Shown: positions 35,814 through 44,983 of the stretch, in pieces
Layout of the letters: every line of letters begins with the position of its first letter
How positions within the stretch are numbered: the first letter of the stretch is position 1
Assembly: GCF_014202275.1 (NCBI RefSeq)
Contig: NZ_JACHGF010000001.1
Coordinates: 310,001-374,000, forward strand
Origin: Rhabdobacter roseus
GTDB taxonomy: Bacteria > Bacteroidota > Bacteroidia > Cytophagales > Spirosomataceae
Direction of reading: 5' to 3'
DNA length: 64,000 nt
Notes under the pieces: model-generated
What the model was told of the DNA's origin: nothing
The model's database searches: none
Seen by the model: only the letters and a program-made list of their open reading frames with translations
Translations under genes and position numbers: made by a program

Positions 35814-36722
35814 ATGGAACAATATCTCGGCATTGACGTAGGCGGAACCAACGTCAAAATGGGAATCGTGGACGCTACCAATGGGCGGATTTCAAATTTT
35901 TATAGCCACGATACCGCCAGCTGGCGTACGTCGGGTCATTTTATTGAGCGCTTAGGCGATGCCATCGCCCTCCAGCTCGTGGAACACCCCGAAGTGAGAC
36001 GTGTAGGAATTGGTGTTCCGGGACTCATCACGCGTGACCGCACCACCCTGATCGAAATCACGGCTATTCCGGAAATCGACGGTATGAAGGTGGTACCTGA
36101 CCTGAAGAAGCGCTTTCCGCAGCACGAGTTTTTCCTGGAAAACGACGCCAATGCCGCCGCCCTGGGCGAATACTATTTCGGCGAAGACAAACTACCCGAA
36201 GACTACATCTTTGTGACCCTGGGTACGGGCGTAGGCGGGGCGGCCATTATCGACAAAAAAGTTTTTAAAGGGGGCGGAGGTAATGCCATGGAACCCGGCC
36301 ATGTCCCTTCCAAACACCAGCGTGTGTTGGAACGAAATATTGGCAAAAAAGAGTTGCTGGATATGGCCAACGAAATGCGCGCTGCCTTCCAGGGAACAAC
36401 CAAACTACCCGCCGACGGTACCATCTCTACCACGGGCCTGGTGGCCGCTGCCGCCGAGGGCGATGAGCTGGCCAAGCAGATTTTTGACGAAATGGGCTAC
36501 ATGCTGGGCGATGGCCTGGTCGCGATGATCCGGATTCTGGACATCACCACCATCTTGATTGGCGGAGGACTATCGGCCTCTTTCGAGTACATCCTGCCCG
36601 CAGTAAGCGAGCGCCTGAAATTCTGGCTCACCCCCTACTATCTCAAAACGCTCTCCGTAAAGCGGGCTACTCTTGCCAACGACGCCGGCCTGTTAGGAGC
36701 TGCTTCGTTGTGTTTTGATTAG
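35814..36722 (+). CDS. ROK-family sugar kinase (glucokinase-like)
   Basis: 302-aa ROK protein. The N-terminal phosphate loop is GIDVGGTNVKMGIVD, with GVGIPGLITRD, and the catalytic segment ENDANAAALGEYYFGEDK. TLGTGVGGAAIIDKKVFKGGGG follows. The usual ROK zinc motif (HxCxxGxxGCxE) is largely missing (EPGHVPSKHQRVLERNIG). This may mark a glucokinase subtype with altered metal binding. It phosphorylates glucose or a related sugar by family inference. No DNA-binding domain, so not a repressor. Confidence 0.85.
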   Translation: MEQYLGIDVGGTNVKMGIVDATNGRISNFYSHDTASWRTSGHFIERLGDAIALQLVEHPEVRRVGIGVPGLITRDRTTLIEITAIPEIDGMKVVPDLKKRFPQHEFFLENDANAAALGEYYFGEDKLPEDYIFVTLGTGVGGAAIIDKKVFKGGGGNAMEPGHVPSKHQRVLERNIGKKELLDMANEMRAAFQGTTKLPADGTISTTGLVAAAAEGDELAKQIFDEMGYMLGDGLVAMIRILDITTILIGGGLSASFEYILPAVSERLKFWLTPYYLKTLSVKRATLANDAGLLGAASLCFD

Positions 36723-36735
36723 AAAAGAATTCAAT

Positions 36736-36776
36736 AAAAGTCGGGGTTCCTAAATAATTTGAAAACCTCGGCTTTT
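36736..36776. terminator. Bidirectional terminator between ROK gene and murB
   Basis: AAAAGTCGGGGTT (36736-36748) pairs with AACCTCGGCTTTT (36764-36776) with two G-T pairs. The A/T flanks work in both directions between two convergent genes. Confidence 0.7.
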
Positions 36777-37791
36777 ATAGAAAATTTACCTCCGGGCTCA
36801 GCCGGATGCCAAACTTTTCTTCGATGGACCTCTGTATTTTCTCCGCCAAGTCCCGGATCTGCTGGCCTGTACCACCACCGTGGTGCACAAGCACCAGGGC
36901 TTGCCGGGCATGTACCCCCACGGCTCCCTCGCGGTAGCCTTTCCAACCCGCCTTTTCAATGAGCCAGCCAGCGGGTACTTTAATGGTGTCGGGGGCGGTG
37001 GCGTAGCCGGGTAGTTCAGGAAAACGTTCCCTCAGTGCTTCGTACTGTGCCTGCGGAATCTCGGGATTTTTAAAAAAACTCCCCGCATTGCCAATGACCG
37101 CCGGGTCGGGTAGTTTGCTTTGCCGAATCCGAATCACAGCTTCACTGATGGCTTCGATAGAAGGTACCTGGACGTTCATGTCGGCCAGCGTTTTCTGAAT
37201 ATCCCCGTACGAAACGTGAAAAACGGGCTGTTTGCGCAGGCGAAACGTAACCGAAACAATGATGTACTTGCCTTTGAGCGCGCGCTTGAAGACGCTGTCG
37301 CGGTAGCCAAAACTACAGGCGGCCGTGTCGAAGCATCGCAGGTCAGCGGTATGCATCTCCACCGCTTCCAGTTCCTCAAAAACATCTTTGATTTCTACTC
37401 CGTAGGCACCAATGTTCTGCATGGGAGCCGCTCCTACCGTGCCGGGGATTAGCGAAAGGTTTTCCAGCCCCGCGTAGCCGTTCTGGACGCAGTGAAGTAC
37501 GAGGTTGTGCCAAGACTCCCCGGCGCCCGCTTTTAGCCACAGGTACTCGTTGTCTTCCCGGATTATTTCCAAACCCCGGATGCCTATTCGAATCACCAGC
37601 GCCTCTACATCCTGCGTTAAAAGTACGTTACTCCCGCCCCCCAGGATCTGTTTAGGTACCTCTTTCCAACGAGGATCGAGCAATAGGTTACGCAGTTCAT
37701 CCGGCGTTTGAACTTCCACAAAATAGCGGGCTTTGGCCTCGAAACCGAAGGTATTAAAAGGGCGTAGTGAAACGTTTTCCTGAATAGTCAT
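36775..37791 (-). CDS. murB: UDP-N-acetylenolpyruvoylglucosamine reductase
   Basis: 338-aa flavoenzyme reducing UDP-GlcNAc-enolpyruvate to UDP-MurNAc in peptidoglycan synthesis. It matches the type I (E. coli-like) MurB: VSLRPFNTFG, ILGGGSNVLLT, the GTVGAAPMQNIGAYGVEIKD motif, FGYRDSVFK and NAGSFFKNPEI. The C-terminal GAVGVHARQALVLVH block carries the Glu-side region. The ATG at 37791 is preferred to the frame three codons longer. Confidence 0.95.
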   Translation of the reverse strand: MTIQENVSLRPFNTFGFEAKARYFVEVQTPDELRNLLLDPRWKEVPKQILGGGSNVLLTQDVEALVIRIGIRGLEIIREDNEYLWLKAGAGESWHNLVLHCVQNGYAGLENLSLIPGTVGAAPMQNIGAYGVEIKDVFEELEAVEMHTADLRCFDTAACSFGYRDSVFKRALKGKYIIVSVTFRLRKQPVFHVSYGDIQKTLADMNVQVPSIEAISEAVIRIRQSKLPDPAVIGNAGSFFKNPEIPQAQYEALRERFPELPGYATAPDTIKVPAGWLIEKAGWKGYREGAVGVHARQALVLVHHGGGTGQQIRDLAEKIQRSIEEKFGIRLSPEVNFL

Positions 37792-37843
37792 GGACAACAA
37801 AAAAGGTAGAACCGGGTAGGTACTTGTGCCAGATACCTAACTG

Positions 37844-37851
37844 CAAAGGTA
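37844..37851 (-). promoter_or_regulatory. -7 element upstream of murB
   Basis: The minus strand reads TACCTTTG (TAnnTTTG), 53 bp upstream of the murB start. It overlaps a GGTA word, and no -33 is clear. Confidence 0.4.
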
Positions 37852-37902
37852 GGAATAGCCTTTTTGAAAAGTACGGAACAAGGATGTTAATTCGTTTTTG
37901 GC

Positions 37903-37910
37903 TAAATTTG
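37903..37910 (+). promoter_or_regulatory. -7 element upstream of the SPOR lipoprotein gene
   Basis: TAAATTTG matches TAnnTTTG about 28 bp upstream of the ATG at 37938 and lies inside the longer alternative reading frame. This supports the shorter start. Confidence 0.5.
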
Positions 37911-37937
37911 TACCCTAACTCAGAATTTGCACAGCTT

Positions 37938-38513
37938 ATGCTTTCACCTACATCGGTCCGAATCCTGCTTTTGGGTACGCTTGCGGCGATACTTTCGAGT
38001 TGTGGGGGTAAAAGTCTGATCGGTAAATCCAAAAGTACCTACCGCGAGGACCTGTCGAAAGTGAGGCCGCGCTATACCTACGTGGAGCCAGTCACCGAGA
38101 AATACACGCCAGCCCAGCCCAGCCAGCCTAGCCGTAAGCCAGCAGTAAAAGAAGAGCCGCCGCTGCACGTGAACAAGCGCTTGGAGGCTATTCTGGATAC
38201 CATCGCCGAGCAGAATAGGGCCATTCGCTACGTAAACGGCTACCGCATCCAGATCTACGTCGGCAATGTGCGGCAGGAGGCCGACGCCGCTAAGTCGTTT
38301 ACGTACCAGACTTTCCCTGAGCTCAACGCCTACATGTCTTACTCACAGCCTACCTACCGGGTAAAAGTAGGTGATTTTATGTACCGGGCCGACGCCGAAC
38401 AGTACCTGGAGCTGGTGCGTCCGCAGTATTCAACGGCTATTATTCTCTCGGATCGGGTTGAGATCAAGCGGAGCCTGGACGTAAAAGTGTCAGCGGAAAC
38501 TAAAAAATATTGA
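37938..38513 (+). CDS. SPOR-domain lipoprotein
   Basis: 191-aa lipoprotein. The ATG at 37938 opens a signal peptide ending in lipobox ILSSC, which the in-frame start 38 codons upstream would mask. A Pro/Lys-rich linker (~35-85) leads to a C-terminal SPOR domain: NGYRIQIYVGNVRQEADAAK, TYRVKVGDFMYRADAEQYL. SPOR domains bind denuded septal peptidoglycan, so a cell-division or envelope role is likely. Divergent from murB. Confidence 0.83.
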   Translation: MLSPTSVRILLLGTLAAILSSCGGKSLIGKSKSTYREDLSKVRPRYTYVEPVTEKYTPAQPSQPSRKPAVKEEPPLHVNKRLEAILDTIAEQNRAIRYVNGYRIQIYVGNVRQEADAAKSFTYQTFPELNAYMSYSQPTYRVKVGDFMYRADAEQYLELVRPQYSTAIILSDRVEIKRSLDVKVSAETKKY

Positions 38514-38614
38514 TCGGGATAAAAGGTCGGACTGACGGATACTCAATAAGTACCCGGTACTTCGGACTTAATGTCTATTTTTACAATCTTGATTAGGACT
38601 AGTAACAATTACAT

Positions 38615-39727
38615 ATGAAAAAAGCGCTGATTACGGGCATTACGGGCCAGGATGGAGCCTATCTGGCGGAGTTGCTGCTGAGCAAAGGGTATGAAGTACA
38701 CGGGATCAAACGGCGTAGCTCGCTTTTTAATACCCAGCGGATCGACCACATTTACGAAGATCCTCACGAAAAGGACGTACGGTTTCACCTGCACTACGGG
38801 GATTTAAGTGATTCTACGAACATCATCCGGATCGTGCAGGAGGTACAGCCTGATGAAATTTATAACCTCGGTGCGATGTCACACGTGCAGGTAAGCTTTG
38901 AAGAACCCGAGTACACGGCTAACGTCGATGGCATAGGTACTTTACGGATTCTGGAAGCGGTACGGCTGCTGGGCCTGACGAAAAAAACGCGCATCTACCA
39001 GGCATCTACCTCGGAACTTTACGGGTTGGTGCAGGAAGTACCCCAATCAGAGCGGACCCCGTTCTATCCTCGCTCGCCCTACGCCGTAGCTAAGCTATAT
39101 GGCTATTGGATTACCGTCAATTACCGCGAAGCCTACGACATGTACGCCGTAAACGGTATTTTGTTCAACCACGAGTCGCCACTTCGGGGCGAAACCTTTG
39201 TGACGCGCAAAATTACCCGAGCGGTAGCGCGCATTGCCTTAGGCCTACAGGATAAAGTGTTTCTGGGTAACCTGGACGCCCAGCGCGACTGGGGCCACGC
39301 CAAGGATTTTGTGGAGGCCATGTGGCTGATCCTACAGCAGGAGCAAGCGGAAGACTACGTCATTGCGACCGGCCAAACTACCCGGATCCGGGATTTTGTA
39401 CGGATGGCTTTTGCCGAAGTGGGGATAGAACTCGACTTCACGGGCGAAGGCGCAGCGGAGAAGGCGGTGATTCGTACCTGTACGAACCCCAAGTACCAGC
39501 TACCCGTTGGCAAGGAAGTAGTAGCGATCGACGAAAGGTACTTCCGCCCAACCGAAGTGGAGCTGCTGATCGGTGATCCTACCAAAGCGAAGGAAAAACT
39601 AGGCTGGAAGCCCAAGTACGACCTGAAAGCCCTCGTAAACGACATGGTAACCTCCGATCTGGAATTGTTCAAAAAAGACCAATTGCTGGAGAGCAGTGGA
39701 CATCGGGTGCTGAATTACTTTGAATAA
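38615..39727 (+). CDS. gmd: GDP-mannose 4,6-dehydratase
   Basis: 370-aa extended SDR converting GDP-mannose to GDP-4-keto-6-deoxymannose, the step toward GDP-fucose, rhamnose or related sugars. It shows [15 protein letters not shown] at the NADP site, [12 protein letters not shown], the Thr-Ser/Tyr-Lys catalytic set ([22 protein letters not shown]) and [32 protein letters not shown]. Length is standard. No fcl or other fucose gene is next to it here. It ends at a strong terminator. Confidence 0.95.
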   Translation: MKKALITGITGQDGAYLAELLLSKGYEVHGIKRRSSLFNTQRIDHIYEDPHEKDVRFHLHYGDLSDSTNIIRIVQEVQPDEIYNLGAMSHVQVSFEEPEYTANVDGIGTLRILEAVRLLGLTKKTRIYQASTSELYGLVQEVPQSERTPFYPRSPYAVAKLYGYWITVNYREAYDMYAVNGILFNHESPLRGETFVTRKITRAVARIALGLQDKVFLGNLDAQRDWGHAKDFVEAMWLILQQEQAEDYVIATGQTTRIRDFVRMAFAEVGIELDFTGEGAAEKAVIRTCTNPKYQLPVGKEVVAIDERYFRPTEVELLIGDPTKAKEKLGWKPKYDLKALVNDMVTSDLELFKKDQLLESSGHRVLNYFE

Positions 39728-39755
39728 ACACCACCACTTTTTACAGATTAATTAC

Positions 39756-39788
39756 AAAAAAGGGCCGGATCATCTCCGGCCCTTTTTT
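39756..39788. terminator. Rho-independent terminator after gmd
   Basis: A perfect 14-bp stem (39756-39769 with 39775-39788) around the loop TCATC has six A and six T at its outer ends. It can terminate gmd and the convergent protease gene. Confidence 0.88.
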
Positions 39789-39812
39789 GTATAGAATTGC
39801 TTACTGGCTCAA

Positions 39813-41342
39813 TTACAATTTGAATCCAAATGTATAGACATCGTAAGGAGCGTCCGCATAGAGTCCTTCAAACTGTACCATCGTATCGGATTTGCCCGCC
39901 AGGAGTTGCTGCATTTCCTTCACGGAGCGTACGGCCTTCCCGTTTATTTTAGTAATGATGAACCCTTCTTCCACGCCAGTCCGAGAGAGCTTGCCTCCTT
40001 CCACGGAAAGTACCTTCACGCCACCTTCGAGTTTATAGCGGCTCAGGCGCTGCTTTTCCTCGCCAGAAAGGTCGCCAAATTTGGCTCCTAAGGTATTCAG
40101 TGCCGTCGAGGACTCTTCCCGCTTGATGACATCCGAGCCACCCGTTCTGTTCCGTAAGGTAACGGTGAGGTCTCTTTCCTTGCCATCCCGGTTTACGGTA
40201 ATCACCACTTTGTCTCCGGGGCGGTGTAAGCCAATGGCTTGTTGCAGCTGCGGTACGCTGTTGGTCTCGATACCATCCACGCGTACAATCACATCTCCTT
40301 TGGTAACACCACCGGCCTTGGCGGCACTGTTGTCGGTAAATTCACGCACGTAAACCCCTAAGCTGGTTTTTACTCCGTACTCTTCCACTTTACGGCTGTC
40401 TAAGTCCTCTAGCATAATACCCAGGTACCCACGCTGCACGTTACCGTACTTAATGATGTCGCTGGAAACTTTCTTCACGATGCTGGCAGGTACCGCAAAG
40501 GCATAACCCGCAAAACTACCCGTAGGGCTGGCAATGGCCGTATTGATGCCTATCAACTCACCTTTCAAATTTACCAGTGCTCCACCACTATTACCGGGGT
40601 TCACGACGGCGTCCGTTTGGATAAAAGCTTCCAGGGGAGAATCACCCTCAAAATTGCCGCTGTTACCATACTTGCGGGCGTACTCCTGGCTAATGATCCC
40701 CAGGCCGCGCCCTTTGGCACTAATAATACCGGCCGTCACCGTTGATTCCAGGTTGAAAGGATTTCCCACGGCTACGACCCATTCTCCTACCTTCACGGCG
40801 TCGGAGTTGCCAAATACGATGGGTGGTAAGCTCTTGGACTCTACCTTGATCACCGCTATATCCGTAGATGGGTCAGTACCCACTACTTTAGCTTTTAGTT
40901 TTCCTTTATTATGCAGGGTTACTTCCAGTTCGTCGGCACCTTCTACCACGTGGTTGTTGGTAACAATGTACCCTTCGGAGCTAATGATTACCCCCGAGCC
41001 CGAGGCTTCGGCCCGTTGGGGACCGCGTTGGCTGCCACCAAAATCTTCCCCAAAGAAATCCCGGAAGAAATCGGGCATCTGGGAACGGCTGCTGCGTACC
41101 TGGCGCGTCATCGTCGACCGAATGTGTACTACCGTAGGGGTAGCAGCTTCGGCGGCGTACGTAAAATCACCGGGGGTACCGGCAGGCAAGCCCGTAGACG
41201 TAAAGCGAGCCAGTGTCTCTGTAGGTGCCTCTTTAAAAATGACGTCTCGCTCACCGCCCTCATCTAGCAATTTGAAACCAGCAATGGTTGTTGCACTCGA
41301 AAGTAACCCAACCAGCACAATGGCTTTCCAGTTAGTTTTCAT
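39813..41342 (-). CDS. DegP/HtrA-family periplasmic serine protease
   Basis: 509-aa Do-type protease. An N-terminal membrane or signal segment (AIVLVGLLSSATTIAGF) precedes the trypsin-like domain with His in TNNHVVEGADEL, Asp in DPSTDIAVIKV, and Ser in NPGNSGGALVN. Two PDZ domains follow (RGYLGIMLEDLDSRKVEEYG, then GGVKVLSVEGGKLSRTG). It degrades or chaperones misfolded envelope proteins. The ATG at 41342 is supported by a -7 box at 41434-41441. Hsp20 upstream fits a stress-linked neighbourhood. Confidence 0.93.
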   Translation of the reverse strand: MKTNWKAIVLVGLLSSATTIAGFKLLDEGGERDVIFKEAPTETLARFTSTGLPAGTPGDFTYAAEAATPTVVHIRSTMTRQVRSSRSQMPDFFRDFFGEDFGGSQRGPQRAEASGSGVIISSEGYIVTNNHVVEGADELEVTLHNKGKLKAKVVGTDPSTDIAVIKVESKSLPPIVFGNSDAVKVGEWVVAVGNPFNLESTVTAGIISAKGRGLGIISQEYARKYGNSGNFEGDSPLEAFIQTDAVVNPGNSGGALVNLKGELIGINTAIASPTGSFAGYAFAVPASIVKKVSSDIIKYGNVQRGYLGIMLEDLDSRKVEEYGVKTSLGVYVREFTDNSAAKAGGVTKGDVIVRVDGIETNSVPQLQQAIGLHRPGDKVVITVNRDGKERDLTVTLRNRTGGSDVIKREESSTALNTLGAKFGDLSGEEKQRLSRYKLEGGVKVLSVEGGKLSRTGVEEGFIITKINGKAVRSVKEMQQLLAGKSDTMVQFEGLYADAPYDVYTFGFKL

Positions 41343-41433
41343 ATTATTTTGTTGGGGTTTTAGTAAATGTATCAATGAAACGCAACGCTACTCCCTATCT
41401 ATTCCCGGGGAATATCTATTTAACATATTTTAA

Positions 41434-41441
41434 CAAAGATA
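41434..41441 (-). promoter_or_regulatory. -7 element upstream of the HtrA-type gene
   Basis: The minus strand reads TATCTTTG (TAnnTTTG), giving a leader of about 85 nt before the start codon. The -33 region is weak. Confidence 0.5.
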
Positions 41442-41493
41442 GTTATTCAGGAAAAAGAACCATACCACCTGCGGAGCAGCGACCTGCTACGTT

Positions 41494-41534
41494 CAAAAAA
41501 ATAAGGGCAGTACCTGAGGAGGGGCTGCCCTTAT
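41494..41534 (-). terminator. Rho-independent terminator of the Hsp20 gene
   Basis: On the minus strand ATAAGGGCAG/CTGCCCTTAT forms a perfect 10-bp stem (41501-41510 with 41525-41534). It is followed by seven Ts (complement of the A-run ending at 41501) just past the Hsp20 stop. Confidence 0.85.
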
Positions 41535-41551
41535 GCGTAACCGCAGCGCTA

Positions 41552-41983
41552 CTAGGCAATTTCGATTTGACGGGCCGGTTTTGGCTTGGCTTCTTCACGT
41601 TTAGGAAGCGCAATGTTCAACACCCCGTCGGCATAGGAAGCTTCTACTTTGTCAAAATCGACACTGGTAGGTAGAGTAAAAGTACGCTGGAAGGAGCTGT
41701 ACTTAAACTCCATGCGCGTGTACTTTTCATTGGTCTGCTCGTCTTTTTGCTGCTTTTGTGCCGAGATGGTCAGCTTATTCTGGTTGAGATCCAGCTTGAA
41801 GTCTTCTTTGCTGAGGCCAGGGGCCGCTACTTCGATCCGGAAGCCATTTTCGTTTTCCGCAATGTTTACGGCCGGTACGCTGCCGAGACTGGCGGGGTTA
41901 AGTACTTCGTTCATGGTATCGCGTCCAAAGAAGTTTTCCAATAAGGATGGATACACGTAGGTTTTTTTGGTTAATGCACTCAT
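41552..41983 (-). CDS. Small heat shock protein Hsp20/alpha-crystallin
   Basis: 143-aa small heat shock chaperone. A short N-terminal region is followed by the alpha-crystallin domain (~residues 38-130): VNIAENENGFRIEVAAPGLSKEDFKLDLNQNKLTISA, then FQRTFTLPTSVDFDKVEASYADGVLNIALPK with the usual GVL motif. It holds unfolding proteins for refolding by ATP-dependent chaperones. It is followed by its own terminator. Confidence 0.93.
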   Translation of the reverse strand: MSALTKKTYVYPSLLENFFGRDTMNEVLNPASLGSVPAVNIAENENGFRIEVAAPGLSKEDFKLDLNQNKLTISAQKQQKDEQTNEKYTRMEFKYSSFQRTFTLPTSVDFDKVEASYADGVLNIALPKREEAKPKPARQIEIA

Positions 41984-42196
41984 GACTATTCCTATTTTTT
42001 GGTTGTTGATTAATGATCTTTTTCAATCAGCCTGCTGGCTACATGATCTTATTTATCAACATCCGTACCTTACCGCAAAATGAATTCTTTCCAAGACAAT
42101 ATGGCCGTATTTTCATAGAAGAGTCATTTTAGAAAGACATAATGTCCGATTTGGGTACTATATCTCGTCAAAAAGGTACTTTATAGAGGTACCTTC
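41984..42196. other. Spacer upstream of Hsp20
   Basis: No gene seen. It holds the expected Hsp20 promoter region on the minus strand, but I found no clean -33/-7 pair. GGTACTT words begin near 42175. Confidence 0.4.
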
Positions 42197-42497
42197 TTAT
42201 GGGGTGGGGCAGGGTGTTAGGTACTTGTCGAGAAGGTTTACGACAGGATCGCTGGGTCGGGGTGCATCGGCGTGAAGGGTATTTCCTTGCTGGTCCAGCA
42301 ATACGTAGCGGGGCTTGGTAAGCTTCGAGGTACCTTTTGGTATGATCTAAAAGAAAAGGAGTAGGAGGTACTTGGGAAATAAGCACTACTAAGTACCTAG
42401 TAGCAAAGGGCCAAAAGGTACCTGAGGCCAATCATGCACACCTTTAAACATGCCAGCCTAAGAAAAATAACAAAAAGCAAAGAGAATAAGGGTACTT
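42175..42497. repeat. Dense cluster of GGTACTT/AAGTACC words
   Basis: Five exact copies of GGTACTT or AAGTACC (at 42175, 42220, 42367, 42391 and 42491) occur in 323 bp, plus GGTACCT words near 42188, 42329 and 42417. Random expectation for this 7-mer on both strands is about 0.04 copies at this length. Confidence 0.75.
42197..42334 (-). pseudogene. C-terminal remnant of a thioredoxin-like (TlpA-type) protein
   Basis: Read on the minus strand, an in-frame stretch encodes PRYVLLDQQGNTLHADAPRPSDP and then VVNLLDKYL before a stop. This resembles the C-terminal strand pair and last helix of TlpA/thioredoxin-fold proteins (after the cis-proline). No CxxC-containing N-terminal part precedes it in any frame I checked, so it looks like the tail of a lost gene. 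Weakly supported, because it is short. Confidence 0.45.
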
Positions 42498-43219
42498 TAT
42501 TTCAGCTCCAGCTGCTCGCAGGCCTTCTCGGCGGCTGATTGCTCGGCTTTTTTCTTGGTGAAGCCCGTACCCGTCGTGAAGGGTTCTTCATCGACTAAAA
42601 GTTGGGCAATAAATTCCCGATGGTGGCGATTGCCGCGTTCTTCCAAAATCTCAAACCGGATTTCTTTATTTTCGCGCTGAGCCCACTCGATGATAATACT
42701 TTTGAAATTGACGTTGTTTTGGATGATGGCGTCCAGGTCGTAGTGAGCCAGTAGTTTCCCCACAATAAACTTACGGGTAAAACGAAAGCCTTTGTCGAGG
42801 TAGATGGCACCCACGAAAGCTTCGAGCGCATCGCCGTACATGGACGAGCGGGGCGACATACCCCGGCGGTTGCCATCGTACTCGATGAGGTGATCCAGGC
42901 CCAGCTTGCGGGAAATTTGGTTGAGGGTTTCGCGGTTAACGATCCGGGAGCGGATCTCGGTCAGGAAGCCTTCGTCTTTGTAGGGGTACTTGGTAAAGAG
43001 AAACTCGGCTACTACCATGCCTAGTACGGAGTCGCCCAGGTACTCCAGGCGCTCGTTGGATTCGCGGAAACCGCGGATGGCGGTTTCGCGGGAAGCAGAG
43101 GTATGGCGAAAGGCCAGTTGATAAACGCTAAGGTTGGAAGGACGCTCGCCGATAACGTGTTCAATGGATTTTATAAACTTCTTTTCTTCAGCGCTGTTTC
43201 CCGCCTTAAAAAGAGACAT
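42497..43219 (-). CDS. rnc: Ribonuclease III
   Basis: 240-aa double-strand-specific RNase. The catalytic domain has the signature ERLEYLGDSVLGMVVAEFLF and a later GDALEAFVGAIYLDKGF. The C-terminal ~70 residues form a dsRNA-binding domain (FKSIIIEWAQRENKEIRFEI, ending KKKAEQSAAEKACEQLELK). It processes rRNA precursors and structured mRNAs. The ATG at 43219 is preferred over a TTG nine codons upstream. It follows fabF closely, a common order in bacteria. Confidence 0.95.
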   Translation of the reverse strand: MSLFKAGNSAEEKKFIKSIEHVIGERPSNLSVYQLAFRHTSASRETAIRGFRESNERLEYLGDSVLGMVVAEFLFTKYPYKDEGFLTEIRSRIVNRETLNQISRKLGLDHLIEYDGNRRGMSPRSSMYGDALEAFVGAIYLDKGFRFTRKFIVGKLLAHYDLDAIIQNNVNFKSIIIEWAQRENKEIRFEILEERGNRHHREFIAQLLVDEEPFTTGTGFTKKKAEQSAAEKACEQLELK

Positions 43220-43258
43220 GATCGGTAAGAGAACTCGCTTCGCCAACGCAGAGTACGG

Positions 43259-44512
43259 TTAGGCTTCCAATTTTCTGAAAACAACGGATGCATTATGACC
43301 GCCAAACCCAAAAGTATTGCTCAGGGCCACGTTAACGGATCGTTGCTGAGCCTTATTGAACGTAAGATTCAGACGAGGATCAATCTCCGGGTCGTCCGTA
43401 AAGTGGTTGATGGTAGGGGGTATTACTTGATCACGGATAGCCAGGATGCAGGCTGCGGCTTCGATAGCTCCGGCTCCTCCCAACAAGTGCCCGGTCATGG
43501 ACTTGGTTGAACTGATGTTGAGCTGGTAAGCGTGCTCTCCAAAGAACCGCTCGATGGCTTTGATCTCCTGTGGATCACCGATGGGCGTAGAAGTACCGTG
43601 CGTATTGATGTAGTCTACGTCTTCGGGCCGGATGCCGGCATCCTCCAGGGCATTCTTCATGACCATGTACGCCCCGCGGCCATCCGGATGGGGCGCCGTG
43701 ATATGAAAGGCGTCAGAAGACATGCCACCCCCAATCATTTCGGCGTAGATTTTGGCTCCTCGGGCCTTGGCGTGCTCGTACTCTTCCAAAATAAGCGCTG
43801 CTCCTCCTTCGCCAAGTACAAACCCATCGCGGTCTTTGTCGTAAGGACGAGAGGCCGTCTCGGGCGAGTCGTTGCGTTCAGAAAGTGCTTTCAGGGCATT
43901 GAACCCACCCACACCGGCGTTGGTCACAGCCGCTTCGGACCCCCCGCTGATGCATACGTTCATCGTGCCGAGGCGGATGTAGTTGTAGGCGTCAATGAGC
44001 GCGTTGGTCGAAGACGCACAGGCCGACACCGTAATGAAGGTAGGCCCCCGGAAGCCGTAGCGGATCGAGAGTACCCCCGACGCGCTGTCGGCAATCATTT
44101 TTGGAATAAAGAAAGGATTGAAGCGAGGGTTTTTGGCCCCGTCGGCAAAGTTCATCACTTCGTCTTCGAAGGTTTTCAAACCACCGATTCCGGAACCCCA
44201 GATGACACCGGCTTTGTCGAGGTCGAGCTTTTCAACGTCAAAGCCGGCATCTTTCATGGCCTCATCGGCCGCAATGACCGCATATTGGGTGAAGGGGTCC
44301 ATTTTACGAGCTTCCTGCCGAGGGATATAGTCATTCATATCCAGGTCCTTCACCTCGCAGGCAAAGCGGGTACGAAACTTTTCGGCGTCAAACCGGGTGA
44401 TAGGTGCAGCTCCACTTACACCAGCGACCAGGTTTTTCCAGAAAGTCGGGACGTCTTTTCCTAAAGGCGTTAGGGCGCCCATCCCGGTGACTACAACTCG
44501 CTTGAAACTCAT
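43259..44512 (-). CDS. fabF: 3-oxoacyl-ACP synthase II
   Basis: 417-aa condensing enzyme of fatty acid elongation. N-terminal VVVTGMGALTPLGKDVPTFW, nucleophile Cys in VSACASSTNALIDAYN, and the two catalytic His residues in NTHGTSTPIGD and KSMTGHLLGGAG. The final FGFGGHNASVVFRK block is typical. It follows acpP by 46 bp and precedes rnc, the conserved acpP-fabF-rnc arrangement. Confidence 0.96.
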   Translation of the reverse strand: MSFKRVVVTGMGALTPLGKDVPTFWKNLVAGVSGAAPITRFDAEKFRTRFACEVKDLDMNDYIPRQEARKMDPFTQYAVIAADEAMKDAGFDVEKLDLDKAGVIWGSGIGGLKTFEDEVMNFADGAKNPRFNPFFIPKMIADSASGVLSIRYGFRGPTFITVSACASSTNALIDAYNYIRLGTMNVCISGGSEAAVTNAGVGGFNALKALSERNDSPETASRPYDKDRDGFVLGEGGAALILEEYEHAKARGAKIYAEMIGGGMSSDAFHITAPHPDGRGAYMVMKNALEDAGIRPEDVDYINTHGTSTPIGDPQEIKAIERFFGEHAYQLNISSTKSMTGHLLGGAGAIEAAACILAIRDQVIPPTINHFTDDPEIDPRLNLTFNKAQQRSVNVALSNTFGFGGHNASVVFRKLEA

Positions 44513-44558
44513 AAAAAGGACTAAGAAGAGAAGATGATACTGGGGTGAAAAGCTAGAC

Positions 44559-44795
44559 TTACTTCACGTTTTCTTCCAGATAGGCAACAGCCTGACCTAC
44601 AGTACCGATGTTTTCAGCCTGATCGTCGGGAATAGAGATGTTAAATTCTTTCTCGAACTCCATGATCAACTCAACGGTATCAAGAGAGTCTGCTCCTAAG
44701 TCGTTCGTGAAGCTGGCCTCAGGGGTAACCTCCGACTCTTCTACGCCGAGTTTCTCGACGATAATCTGCTTAACTCTTTCTGCGATTTCTGACAT
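44559..44795 (-). CDS. acpP: Acyl carrier protein
   Basis: 78-aa acidic carrier. The phosphopantetheine-bearing Ser is in [20 protein letters not shown], with the usual [12 protein letters not shown] helix 1 and [13 protein letters not shown] at the end. It carries growing acyl chains between fatty acid synthesis enzymes such as FabF and FabD. First gene of the acpP-fabF-rnc unit. Confidence 0.97.
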   Translation of the reverse strand: MSEIAERVKQIIVEKLGVEESEVTPEASFTNDLGADSLDTVELIMEFEKEFNISIPDDQAENIGTVGQAVAYLEENVK

Positions 44796-44829
44796 TGTGT
44801 AAACGCTTTTTGGTTAAAAACGCCACAAA

Positions 44830-44857
44830 GAAAGATATTTCAAATCACTTTGTCAAA
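44830..44857 (-). promoter_or_regulatory. Possible acpP promoter
   Basis: On the minus strand TTTG (complement of 44854-44857) is followed after 16 nt by TATCTTTC (complement of 44830-44837), one mismatch from TAnnTTTG and 35 bp from the start codon. Spacing is slightly short. Confidence 0.4.
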
Positions 44858-44983
44858 CAATTTTTAGTCCGAGTCGAGCCGCTAACTTTTTATTGCAGAT
44901 AAAAAAAAAGCAGAAAATCAAATGCTTACAAAATAATGATTGGCCCAGAGGGAAGATTGGCTGGAGAACAAGGCGGGGAAATG

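Noticed and set aside
42168-42431. 87-aa minus-strand frame beside rnc
   Set aside because: Its translation is not protein-like; the neighbouring frame gives the thioredoxin-like tail instead.
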